NCBI GenBank assembly: GCA_028753945.1 | Contig: JAPNXP010000015.1 | Location: 1 to 64,000 of the forward strand | Origin: Hexactinellida sp. DTS-2022 | Taxonomy: Eukaryota; Porifera; Hexactinellida | Length of the DNA stretch: 64,000 bases | Direction: 5' to 3' | In this document: positions 12,752-21,571 of the stretch, piece after piece | Position numbering within the stretch: the first letter of the stretch is position 1 | Layout of the letters: the number at the start of each line of letters is the position of its first letter | Made by a program: the position numbers and the translations under genes | Notes under the pieces: model-generated | What the model was told of the DNA's origin: nothing | Database searches by the model: none | The model's input: only the letters and a program-made list of their open reading frames with translations

Positions 12752-14986
12752 TTAAATTTCGGTTATTTCCGGGGGGAGGGTTGGTGGCTCCGGGGTTTCG
12801 TGTTTATAAAAAAGTTGTAGTGATTTAGGACTATGGATAATACAACCTGGTGATTTCTCTTTTATTTTCTTCTCCCAGGACGTTTGTTTATCAGTGTTTC
12901 CCTTTAGCGGTGGAGTGAAAGTTGCCGGGAATGTGGCGAGGATTTCCCATAGGACGTCCTCTCGTTCCAGGTGTAGGCGTATCCTATCCAGTCGTCCCGT
13001 AGTTGCTAGGTCTCCTTTAGCCATGTTGGTGTGGTGTATGTAATAGTGTTTTGGCTCGGTCGCGTTTTTGTGATGCAGGAGGTAGAGGCATCTTGTGCGG
13101 GTGCACGGGGTCACTGGGATGGGGATATTTGCTTCGAAGGTTGATTCGTACCGGGAGCAGTTTAGACATTGTTCGTTTGTGCATTTGTGTATATTATGAG
13201 TTGTTTCCCTTAGGGGTGCTGTATAGCTTAGGAGTCCTTTGAGTGGTGCAAGGGGAATTATAGGAATTAGTTTAAATTCATGCTTTTCTAATGGTTTCAA
13301 CTGTTTCATTGTGGGTCGTGTGTCGCTATACGTGTATTTTATGCTGGGTACGTAGGGTTGTGTGTTTTTAATTGTTAGGCTAGGGAAATACGCTATTTCT
13401 GTGAGGTTTTTTACTACCTCATTACAGGGATGGCCGAGACGGTGTAGGGCGGGTAGGTATTTACTTAGCAAATGTTTTAAAGTTATGGAGGGGTTCGTAC
13501 CTATTTGAGTTGCCCTGAAGGCTGAGCCGTAATACGTTTTTTCGCATAGTTTCCTGCTAGGGTGGTGTGAGTGTGGGTGCAGGGGGACGCATTGTCGGAA
13601 AGCTTGTGTGAAGGGGGAGAATTGTTTTGTATCGGGGTCGTATTTAGCGTCCTGTGTAGTGTTTATCTCAGTGTGTTTTAGTACGAAGGGGTCGAGGGGT
13701 AAGTTTTCGATGGGGTATGTAGATGCAACGTCGTCAAAGTATAGAGTTAGTGTATGTCCGAGGGGCTGTTCGTAATTGCGTAAGAGATATGCTGTTGTCA
13801 TTCGTGCTAGTTCGGGCGCTAGTGGTAGTCCCATCGGAATGCCCTTTGCTCCCATGTCGTAGAAGTTAATCCCGTCCGTCACGTAATTAAATTTAAGAAG
13901 GTGGAAGAGTAGTTTGTGTTCCTTTTGTTTGCTCGGGTGGTAATGATTAAAGGCTTCCAGTACTAGGGGGTGTGGGGTCGAGGGGTAGAAGGCCTCTATG
14001 TCTCCAGTGTATATATTGTCGGGTTGTCCTACTCGTTGTAATTTGTCTATAGTTTCAAAGATGTCTTTTGTTAGGAAGGGGGAGTTCTCGATTATCGGAG
14101 TTATGTGTTTGCGTAGGTATTGGGATGTTAGAGTTGTTATTGAGGTTTTATGATTAACGACGGGGCGCGATATTTTAACTAGTGTTTTTGCTCCTAAGTT
14201 GTAAGCGTGTATTTCAGTAAACTTTGTTGTTGTAGTAATGAATGCCGGTTTGTGAGTTTTAATTTTGAAATAAAAAGTTGGAATTCTATCGTCGGTCTTT
14301 GTAATTTGTGTATATTTATTTACGTTTAGAAGGCTTAGTTTTAATTTATCTAATGTGCTTATGATTTCTTCAATACTAATTAAGTTTGCATTACCTTGTA
14401 AGTATTCGGTGTATAGTTGCTGTAGTGTGGTGTTTTCGATAAGGAGGAGGCCAGGGCCTTTATCACAAGAGACGATGCTAAGATTTTCCTTTTTTAGTGC
14501 GGTTTTTAGTTCGTTTAGTAGTTTGTTGTATTTGTTGTAGGTTGTTTGTCGTTTAGTGTCCGTTAAAAAATGTGTTAGTGGGGGAGTGTTTGTTGTGAGT
14601 TTTAGTAAGTGTTCGAACGGTGTGAGGAAGGGTTGGGGATTTGATTTTTGCTGAGGTTGGAACGTGATGCCATATTCCAGGATTTGTTGTAATGTTAATG
14701 CTGTGTGGATATTTGCAGTCACTGGAACGAAGATTGGTGGGGGTTTGTAGTCCCACTCGGTAGGCATGGGCAGTGGCGGTTCTATATTCTTAACTATATT
14801 AGTGTACTTACTTATTGTTTTGTGGTGCTGTAGTGATTTTAGTTGTGGTGTAGTTTGTTCTTCACAAGTGTTGCAAGTGTGATTTATATAAATGTCGGTT
14901 TGGAGGGAGGCAGGAATGGCACTTAGACCTGACTCCCTTAACAAAAAGGGGTGAATTTGGCGCGTGGGTTGTCGGCGAGTTTGCAT
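12752..14986 (-). CDS. Penelope-like reverse transcriptase, ORF2 (copy 1)
   Basis: A 744-residue protein. RT-related motifs in order: the DKG box typical of Penelope-like elements (SCDKGPGLLLIEN, about 173-185), FYFKIKTHKP (238-247), SRPVVNHKTS (273-282), the first catalytic Asp in YTGDIEAFYP (D329), GIPMGLPLAPELA (382-394) and the catalytic pair LYFDDVAS (D418, D419). The C-terminus has a CxxxxCxxC-like cluster (602-610) followed by CLYLL (633-637), HYYIHHT (647-653), GRLDRIRLHLE (664-674) and WEKKIKEK (704-711). These sit where canonical Penelope elements carry the GIY-YIG nuclease but are strongly altered. The frame is intact. The start is its own ATG inside ORF1; frameshift expression from ORF1 is an alternative. 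Confidence 0.82.
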   Translation of the reverse strand: MQTRRQPTRQIHPFLLRESGLSAIPASLQTDIYINHTCNTCEEQTTPQLKSLQHHKTISKYTNIVKNIEPPLPMPTEWDYKPPPIFVPVTANIHTALTLQQILEYGITFQPQQKSNPQPFLTPFEHLLKLTTNTPPLTHFLTDTKRQTTYNKYNKLLNELKTALKKENLSIVSCDKGPGLLLIENTTLQQLYTEYLQGNANLISIEEIISTLDKLKLSLLNVNKYTQITKTDDRIPTFYFKIKTHKPAFITTTTKFTEIHAYNLGAKTLVKISRPVVNHKTSITTLTSQYLRKHITPIIENSPFLTKDIFETIDKLQRVGQPDNIYTGDIEAFYPSTPHPLVLEAFNHYHPSKQKEHKLLFHLLKFNYVTDGINFYDMGAKGIPMGLPLAPELARMTTAYLLRNYEQPLGHTLTLYFDDVASTYPIENLPLDPFVLKHTEINTTQDAKYDPDTKQFSPFTQAFRQCVPLHPHSHHPSRKLCEKTYYGSAFRATQIGTNPSITLKHLLSKYLPALHRLGHPCNEVVKNLTEIAYFPSLTIKNTQPYVPSIKYTYSDTRPTMKQLKPLEKHEFKLIPIIPLAPLKGLLSYTAPLRETTHNIHKCTNEQCLNCSRYESTFEANIPIPVTPCTRTRCLYLLHHKNATEPKHYYIHHTNMAKGDLATTGRLDRIRLHLEREDVLWEILATFPATFTPPLKGNTDKQTSWEKKIKEKSPGCIIHSPKSLQLFYKHETPEPPTLPPEITEI

Positions 14987-16416
14987 TTTAGAGATACTTC
15001 GTCAGCTCGCCAGAGGGAGATTTGAGGGTGAGTGGGGTGGTTGCATGTGCGGTTATAGCATGCTGGAGTTTTGTGGGGAGGACAGTTGCGGGGGTCGGCT
15101 CTGCAGAAGCGGTGGAAGCGTTCGGTTGCAGGAGTGCGTGTACGTCCGCATTTAGCACAGAGGTTGTGCTGTTTGCAGGCTGTGACTACGGCCTTGCTGA
15201 CTGCAGTCATTTGTTCGGTAGTGATTTTGTTGGGAGCAGCTTGTTGGAAGGCCGTCCGCTTGTCTTCCTGCAGGGAGAGGGGGCATCCGGCTGATTCCTG
15301 GTGGTTTGGGATGCCTTGAGTAAGAGTTTTATATATGTCTCTGAAGCGTCCGCGTAGGCAGGAGGGGAGAGATTTTTCGTATTCCTCCAGACTTTTGTTC
15401 CTTATGCGGATTTGGAGTTGCTCCGTGTATTTTTTCTCGGTGGTAGTGAGAATAGTCGCAGTCGCCAGGCATCTGGCGCAGGGGTAGCGGGTGTTTTGGA
15501 TAGGGCGTTGTGGGTATATTTTCTTTGGCTTGTTTGCTAGAGGTAGGCGCTGGTTTGCTATGGCCGCGTAGGTTTGGTTACGTGGTCCTTTAACCGGTTT
15601 GCTTTGAGAGAGGTAAATGCAATTCCGTAGGAATGTTTGCATCAGGTTGCCAAGGAATAATCGTGCCATCAGGGTGTCGCTTAAGTCGAGTTGACTTTGG
15701 ATGGCTAGGTATGTGTTTGCTTTGAATTTAGGGTGATTGAGCAAGGGCAGGCGGCCAGGTTTGAGTTTGCCTAGAGGGTCCAATAGTTTGTCTAGTCCGT
15801 AGGCTTCGGCTTGCCTGCTGTAGGGAAGGTCGTCACCGCTGGGAGGTGCGGTGTATTTCATCTCTAGCGGGATGTCCCTTCCGATTCGCTCGTACAGGGC
15901 TGCTACAGTCAGGTGAGTGTAGAGCGTGATCACCGTGTAGGGTACTGAGTCCGTGAGTTGATCCAGCATGTTCATCAGGGTGAGTTCATGCAGTTTGGTA
16001 CCGAATTCTTCGAAGGGTTTAGTACCTGGTTTGTGTACGTGGAAGTACTCATTGTCCTTTAGGATCATGGCTAGAGCGGAGTCATCGGGGAGGCTTGCGA
16101 GTATAGATTGTTGCGCAGGCGGCGGCTCGATGATTTGGGGGTCGGAGGTTATTCGGTCGATCTCCTCTACTAAGAGGCCTATGGATTCGTTTGAAGGTTG
16201 CTTCTCTAGTCCAGTGGGAGGCGGTGGGGTAGTTGGTGGGCTACCTGGAATGAAGGGAGCTAGAGTGCCACCTGGTACGAAGTGAGCTAGAGGAGTGGGA
16301 AGAGTGTTTGTTTGCACGCCGGGTTTAGGGTGGTACTGCTGGGCTACTAATTTTCTATTAGCCGTGATAATGTCATATGCATTCGCACGGTTAGATTGGT
16401 AACGAGTGTTATACAT
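14938..16416 (-). CDS. Retroelement ORF1, Cys/His-rich protein (copy 1)
   Basis: A 492-residue protein starts 24 nt inside the element. I do not recognise a named family. The N-terminus (about 40-105) is proline-rich and probably disordered, and the middle (about 110-270) looks helical and globular. A CxxC pair lies near 313-316 and a dense Cys/His cluster at about 420-463 (C420, C423, H435, C438, C445, H448, C453, C458, H463), suggesting zinc binding and a gag- or nucleocapsid-like RNA-binding role, which is inference. It overlaps ORF2 by 49 nt in the -1 frame. A heptamer of the form X XXY YYZ (C CCT TTT, minus strand 14950-14944) lies two codons before its stop, so a minor ORF1-ORF2 fusion is possible. 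Confidence 0.75.
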   Translation of the reverse strand: MYNTRYQSNRANAYDIITANRKLVAQQYHPKPGVQTNTLPTPLAHFVPGGTLAPFIPGSPPTTPPPPTGLEKQPSNESIGLLVEEIDRITSDPQIIEPPPAQQSILASLPDDSALAMILKDNEYFHVHKPGTKPFEEFGTKLHELTLMNMLDQLTDSVPYTVITLYTHLTVAALYERIGRDIPLEMKYTAPPSGDDLPYSRQAEAYGLDKLLDPLGKLKPGRLPLLNHPKFKANTYLAIQSQLDLSDTLMARLFLGNLMQTFLRNCIYLSQSKPVKGPRNQTYAAIANQRLPLANKPKKIYPQRPIQNTRYPCARCLATATILTTTEKKYTEQLQIRIRNKSLEEYEKSLPSCLRGRFRDIYKTLTQGIPNHQESAGCPLSLQEDKRTAFQQAAPNKITTEQMTAVSKAVVTACKQHNLCAKCGRTRTPATERFHRFCRADPRNCPPHKTPACYNRTCNHPTHPQISLWRADEVSLKCKLADNPRAKFTPFC

Positions 16417-17449
16417 AAGTTAGGTCGGTTTGAAATAGACTTTGTTTAATAGATAAGCAAAAGAACAGAAATGAATTGGTAAAACAAGTAACTTAAGATA
16501 CTTTCGAGCCTTTTTATAGCTCTCTTCAGGTTGAGTTGTTGAATTGTTTGTTGTTTGCAGTTTGTGCCGTTAGGTTGCTTCTTGCAATTTGTGAATGTAA
16601 TTTGTATTGTTTTGTTTTGTCAGGTAAAGTGGTCTGTAAATGGTTCTATTGTTCGTGGGTTTGTTTGTTTATTTGTATCGCGTTGTGGAATGTGCTTGGT
16701 TGTGTTAAGAATTTAGTGGATGTTGCTAAGGGAGTTTTGGAGGAATGTTGCATTGTTGTTATGGGAGTTTTTAGAGGAATGTTGTAGTGTGTGTTTTGCT
16801 TTTTTTTTGAGTTGTTTAATTGTATTCGCTTGTATGGAGTGTTTTAGTTCTTTATTACTATTGCAGGTTGTTACGTTGGAAAGTTAGGTGTTTTATTGTT
16901 GCTTTTCTTCAGTTTTACTCACTTTAAATTAATTAGGTAGCTGTTCAGGGTTTTAGTATTCCATAGAAGTTAATTTGTTGTTAGTTAGCTCTTTAATCCA
17001 TAGTTAATTTAAGTTTGCTAATGATGTAATTCTTTTCTCCATAAATAAGTTGATTTTAACATTCTAGGCCAAGTTTTTACAGCTGTTAACCATAATACTT
17101 AATTAAAGTATATATTTTTCTCTATTCTAAAGATAACAATTTGAATCTGCCGGGTTTTTCTCCATATTAGACAATTTAGCTGTTTTTAGTTCGTTACATA
17201 ATTCATTTTAAGTTAATTAGCGAGATTAGTTGTTTATTATTATTAGAAATTGTTTCGTTGGAAAGTTAGGTGTTTTATTGTTGCTTTTCTTCAGTTTTAC
17301 TCACTTTAAATTAATTAGGTAGCTGTTCAGGGTTTTACTTCAGATTACAATTGAGTCACTTAAAAAGAAAGAGTTTTTTTATAACTATTTTTAGTTATAA
17401 TTAGGTTTTTCCTAGAAGGAGTTTTGCTGCTATGATGCTAGCTTGCGTT

Positions 17450-19684
17450 TTAAATTTCGGTTATTTCCGGGGGGAGGGTTGGTGGCTCCGGGGTTTCGTG
17501 TTTATAAAAAAGTTGTAGTGATTTAGGACTATGGATAATACAACCTGGTGATTTCTCTTTTATTTTCTTCTCCCAGGACGTTTGTTTATCAGTGTTTCCC
17601 TTTAGCGGTGGAGTGAAAGTTGCCGGGAATGTGGCGAGGATTTCCCATAGGACGTCCTCTCGTTCCAGGTGTAGGCGTATCCTATCCAGTCGTCCCGTAG
17701 TTGCTAGGTCTCCTTTAGCCATGTTGGTGTGGTGTATGTAATAGTGTTTTGGCTCGGTCGCGTTTTTGTGATGCAGGAGGTAGAGGCATCTTGTGCGGGT
17801 GCACGGGGTCACTGGGATGGGGATATTTGCTTCGAAGGTTGATTCGTACCGGGAGCAGTTTAGACATTGTTCGTTTGTGCATTTGTGTATATTATGAGTT
17901 GTTTCCCTTAGGGGTGCTGTATAGCTTAGGAGTCCTTTGAGTGGTGCAAGGGGAATTATAGGAATTAGTTTAAATTCATGCTTTTCTAATGGTTTCAACT
18001 GTTTCATTGTGGGTCGTGTGTCGCTATACGTGTATTTTATGCTGGGTACGTAGGGTTGTGTGTTTTTAATTGTTAGGCTAGGGAAATACGCTATTTCTGT
18101 GAGGTTTTTTACTACCTCATTACAGGGATGGCCGAGACGGTGTAGGGCGGGTAGGTATTTACTTAGCAAATGTTTTAAAGTTATGGAGGGGTTCGTACCT
18201 ATTTGAGTTGCCCTGAAGGCTGAGCCGTAATACGTTTTTTCGCATAGTTTCCTGCTAGGGTGGTGTGAGTGTGGGTGCAGGGGGACGCATTGTCGGAAAG
18301 CTTGTGTGAAGGGGGAGAATTGTTTTGTATCGGGGTCGTATTTAGCGTCCTGTGTAGTGTTTATCTCAGTGTGTTTTAGTACGAAGGGGTCGAGGGGTAA
18401 GTTTTCGATGGGGTATGTAGATGCAACGTCGTCAAAGTATAGAGTTAGTGTATGTCCGAGGGGCTGTTCGTAATTGCGTAAGAGATATGCTGTTGTCATT
18501 CGTGCTAGTTCGGGCGCTAGTGGTAGTCCCATCGGAATGCCCTTTGCTCCCATGTCGTAGAAGTTAATCCCGTCCGTCACGTAATTAAATTTAAGAAGGT
18601 GGAAGAGTAGTTTGTGTTCCTTTTGTTTGCTCGGGTGGTAATGATTAAAGGCTTCCAGTACTAGGGGGTGTGGGGTCGAGGGGTAGAAGGCCTCTATGTC
18701 TCCAGTGTATATATTGTCGGGTTGTCCTACTCGTTGTAATTTGTCTATAGTTTCAAAGATGTCTTTTGTTAGGAAGGGGGAGTTCTCGATTATCGGAGTT
18801 ATGTGTTTGCGTAGGTATTGGGATGTTAGAGTTGTTATTGAGGTTTTATGATTAACGACGGGGCGCGATATTTTAACTAGTGTTTTTGCTCCTAAGTTGT
18901 AAGCGTGTATTTCAGTAAACTTTGTTGTTGTAGTAATGAATGCCGGTTTGTGAGTTTTAATTTTGAAATAAAAAGTTGGAATTCTATCGTCGGTCTTTGT
19001 AATTTGTGTATATTTATTTACGTTTAGAAGGCTTAGTTTTAATTTATCTAATGTGCTTATGATTTCTTCAATACTAATTAAGTTTGCATTACCTTGTAAG
19101 TATTCGGTGTATAGTTGCTGTAGTGTGGTGTTTTCGATAAGGAGGAGGCCAGGGCCTTTATCACAAGAGACGATGCTAAGATTTTCCTTTTTTAGTGCGG
19201 TTTTTAGTTCGTTTAGTAGTTTGTTGTATTTGTTGTAGGTTGTTTGTCGTTTAGTGTCCGTTAAAAAATGTGTTAGTGGGGGAGTGTTTGTTGTGAGTTT
19301 TAGTAAGTGTTCGAACGGTGTGAGGAAGGGTTGGGGATTTGATTTTTGCTGAGGTTGGAACGTGATGCCATATTCCAGGATTTGTTGTAATGTTAATGCT
19401 GTGTGGATATTTGCAGTCACTGGAACGAAGATTGGTGGGGGTTTGTAGTCCCACTCGGTAGGCATGGGCAGTGGCGGTTCTATATTCTTAACTATATTAG
19501 TGTACTTACTTATTGTTTTGTGGTGCTGTAGTGATTTTAGTTGTGGTGTAGTTTGTTCTTCACAAGTGTTGCAAGTGTGATTTATATAAATGTCGGTTTG
19601 GAGGGAGGCAGGAATGGCACTTAGACCTGACTCCCTTAACAAAAAGGGGTGAATTTGGCGCGTGGGTTGTCGGCGAGTTTGCAT
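17450..19684 (-). CDS. Penelope-like reverse transcriptase, ORF2 (copy 2)
   Basis: Identical in translation to the ORF2 of copy 1 (744 residues), with intact catalytic aspartates (D329, D418, D419), the DKG box and the altered C-terminal region in the GIY-YIG position. Two adjacent intact copies make recent activity of this family plausible. Expression cannot be judged from sequence. Confidence 0.82.
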   Translation of the reverse strand: MQTRRQPTRQIHPFLLRESGLSAIPASLQTDIYINHTCNTCEEQTTPQLKSLQHHKTISKYTNIVKNIEPPLPMPTEWDYKPPPIFVPVTANIHTALTLQQILEYGITFQPQQKSNPQPFLTPFEHLLKLTTNTPPLTHFLTDTKRQTTYNKYNKLLNELKTALKKENLSIVSCDKGPGLLLIENTTLQQLYTEYLQGNANLISIEEIISTLDKLKLSLLNVNKYTQITKTDDRIPTFYFKIKTHKPAFITTTTKFTEIHAYNLGAKTLVKISRPVVNHKTSITTLTSQYLRKHITPIIENSPFLTKDIFETIDKLQRVGQPDNIYTGDIEAFYPSTPHPLVLEAFNHYHPSKQKEHKLLFHLLKFNYVTDGINFYDMGAKGIPMGLPLAPELARMTTAYLLRNYEQPLGHTLTLYFDDVASTYPIENLPLDPFVLKHTEINTTQDAKYDPDTKQFSPFTQAFRQCVPLHPHSHHPSRKLCEKTYYGSAFRATQIGTNPSITLKHLLSKYLPALHRLGHPCNEVVKNLTEIAYFPSLTIKNTQPYVPSIKYTYSDTRPTMKQLKPLEKHEFKLIPIIPLAPLKGLLSYTAPLRETTHNIHKCTNEQCLNCSRYESTFEANIPIPVTPCTRTRCLYLLHHKNATEPKHYYIHHTNMAKGDLATTGRLDRIRLHLEREDVLWEILATFPATFTPPLKGNTDKQTSWEKKIKEKSPGCIIHSPKSLQLFYKHETPEPPTLPPEITEI

Positions 19685-21114
19685 TTTAGAGATACTTCGT
19701 CAGCTCGCCAGAGGGAGATTTGAGGGTGAGTGGGGTGGTTGCATGTGCGGTTATAGCATGCTGGAGTTTTGTGGGGAGGACAGTTGCGGGGGTCGGCTCT
19801 GCAGAAGCGGTGGAAGCGTTCGGTTGCAGGAGTGCGTGTACGTCCGCATTTAGCACAGAGGTTGTGCTGTTTGCAGGCTGTGACTACGGCCTTGCTGACT
19901 GCAGTCATTTGTTCGGTAGTGATTTTGTTGGGAGCAGCTTGTTGGAAGGCCGTCCGCTTGTCTTCCTGCAGGGAGAGGGGGCATCCGGCTGATTCCTGGT
20001 GGTTTGGGATGCCTTGAGTAAGAGTTTTATATATGTCTCTGAAGCGTCCGCGTAGGCAGGAGGGGAGAGATTTTTCGTATTCCTCCAGACTTTTGTTCCT
20101 TATGCGGATTTGGAGTTGCTCCGTGTATTTTTTCTCGGTGGTAGTGAGAATAGTCGCAGTCGCCAGGCATCTGGCGCAGGGGTAGCGGGTGTTTTGGATA
20201 GGGCGTTGTGGGTATATTTTCTTTGGCTTGTTTGCTAGAGGTAGGCGCTGGTTTGCTATGGCCGCGTAGGTTTGGTTACGTGGTCCTTTAACCGGTTTGC
20301 TTTGAGAGAGGTAAATGCAATTCCGTAGGAATGTTTGCATCAGGTTGCCAAGGAATAATCGTGCCATCAGGGTGTCGCTTAAGTCGAGTTGACTTTGGAT
20401 GGCTAGGTATGTGTTTGCTTTGAATTTAGGGTGATTGAGCAAGGGCAGGCGGCCAGGTTTGAGTTTGCCTAGAGGGTCCAATAGTTTGTCTAGTCCGTAG
20501 GCTTCGGCTTGCCTGCTGTAGGGAAGGTCGTCACCGCTGGGAGGTGCGGTGTATTTCATCTCTAGCGGGATGTCCCTTCCGATTCGCTCGTACAGGGCTG
20601 CTACAGTCAGGTGAGTGTAGAGCGTGATCACCGTGTAGGGTACTGAGTCCGTGAGTTGATCCAGCATGTTCATCAGGGTGAGTTCATGCAGTTTGGTACC
20701 GAATTCTTCGAAGGGTTTAGTACCTGGTTTGTGTACGTGGAAGTACTCATTGTCCTTTAGGATCATGGCTAGAGCGGAGTCATCGGGGAGGCTTGCGAGT
20801 ATAGATTGTTGCGCAGGCGGCGGCTCGATGATTTGGGGGTCGGAGGTTATTCGGTCGATCTCCTCTACTAAGAGGCCTATGGATTCGTTTGAAGGTTGCT
20901 TCTCTAGTCCAGTGGGAGGCGGTGGGGTAGTTGGTGGGCTACCTGGAATGAAGGGAGCTAGAGTGCCACCTGGTACGAAGTGAGCTAGAGGAGTGGGAAG
21001 AGTGTTTGTTTGCACGCCGGGTTTAGGGTGGTACTGCTGGGCTACTAATTTTCTATTAGCCGTGATAATGTCATATGCATTCGCACGGTTAGATTGGTAA
21101 CGAGTGTTATACAT
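19636..21114 (-). CDS. Retroelement ORF1, Cys/His-rich protein (copy 2)
   Basis: Identical in translation to the ORF1 of copy 1: 492 residues, proline-rich N-terminus, Cys/His cluster near residues 420-463, function not established. It overlaps the ORF2 of this copy by 49 nt. The same candidate slippery heptamer lies at 19648-19642 on the minus strand, just before the stop. Confidence 0.75.
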   Translation of the reverse strand: MYNTRYQSNRANAYDIITANRKLVAQQYHPKPGVQTNTLPTPLAHFVPGGTLAPFIPGSPPTTPPPPTGLEKQPSNESIGLLVEEIDRITSDPQIIEPPPAQQSILASLPDDSALAMILKDNEYFHVHKPGTKPFEEFGTKLHELTLMNMLDQLTDSVPYTVITLYTHLTVAALYERIGRDIPLEMKYTAPPSGDDLPYSRQAEAYGLDKLLDPLGKLKPGRLPLLNHPKFKANTYLAIQSQLDLSDTLMARLFLGNLMQTFLRNCIYLSQSKPVKGPRNQTYAAIANQRLPLANKPKKIYPQRPIQNTRYPCARCLATATILTTTEKKYTEQLQIRIRNKSLEEYEKSLPSCLRGRFRDIYKTLTQGIPNHQESAGCPLSLQEDKRTAFQQAAPNKITTEQMTAVSKAVVTACKQHNLCAKCGRTRTPATERFHRFCRADPRNCPPHKTPACYNRTCNHPTHPQISLWRADEVSLKCKLADNPRAKFTPFC

Positions 21115-21138
21115 AAGTTAGGTCGGTTTGAAATAGAC

Positions 21139-21571
21139 TTTGTTTAATAGATAAGCAAAAGAACAGAAATGAATTGGTAAAACAAGTAACTTAAGATACT
21201 TTCGAGCCTTTTTATAGCTCTCTTCAGGTTGAGTTGTTGAATTGTTTGTTGTTTGCAGTTTGTGCCGTTAGGTTGCTTCTTGCAATTTGTGAATGTAATT
21301 TGTATTGTTTTGTTTTGTCAGGTAAAGTGGTCTGTAAATGGTTCTATTGTTCGTGGGTTTGTTTGTTTATTTGTATCGCGTTGTGGAATGTGCTTGGTTG
21401 TGTTAAGAATTTAGTGGATGTTGCTAAGGGAGTTTTGGAGGAATGTTGCATTGTTGTTATGGGAGTTTTTAGAGGAATGTTGTAGTGTGTGTTTTGCTTT
21501 TTTTTTGAGTTGTTTAATTGTATTCGCTTGTATGGAGTGTTTTAGTTCTTTATTACTATTGCAGGTTGTTA
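21139..21571 (-). mobile_element. Penelope-like element copy 3, 5'-truncated (3' UTR only)
   Basis: This stretch repeats the distal 3' UTR of copies 1 and 2 (compare 11743-12175). It lacks both ORFs: instead of continuing into the ORF2 end, the sequence passes into the 382-bp repeat array at 21572 and never returns to the coding part. 5' truncation is usual for target-primed retroelements, but here the truncation point is hidden inside the expanded array. Confidence 0.8.

Larger units (their letters stand above)
11743..16440 (-). mobile_element. Penelope-like retroelement, full copy 1
   Basis: A 4,698-bp unit repeated directly and without any gap at 16441. In sense (minus) orientation it has a 24-nt leader, ORF1 (16416-14938), ORF2 (14986-12752) and a ~1-kb AT-rich 3' UTR (12751-11743). 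ORF2 carries a reverse transcriptase of Penelope type (see its entry). The 3' UTR contains 1.2 copies of a 382-bp repeat (12176-12638). The 3' end joins the 212-bp satellite across a short T tract (11741-11745) with no target-site duplication. Immediate tandem packing resembles the known tandem, pseudo-LTR organisation of Penelope-like elements, in which the upstream copy may supply the promoter; that last point is inference. No difference from copy 2 was noticed. Confidence 0.85.
16441..21138 (-). mobile_element. Penelope-like retroelement, full copy 2
   Basis: Second complete 4,698-bp copy, directly abutting copy 1 and, on its other side, the truncated copy 3 at 21139. Both translated ORFs are identical to those of copy 1 and no nucleotide difference was noticed in the UTR. 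Identity at this level means very recent duplication, homogenisation, or an assembly duplication. In sense orientation this copy lies upstream of copy 1, so its 3' UTR immediately precedes the 24-nt leader of copy 1. Confidence 0.85.
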
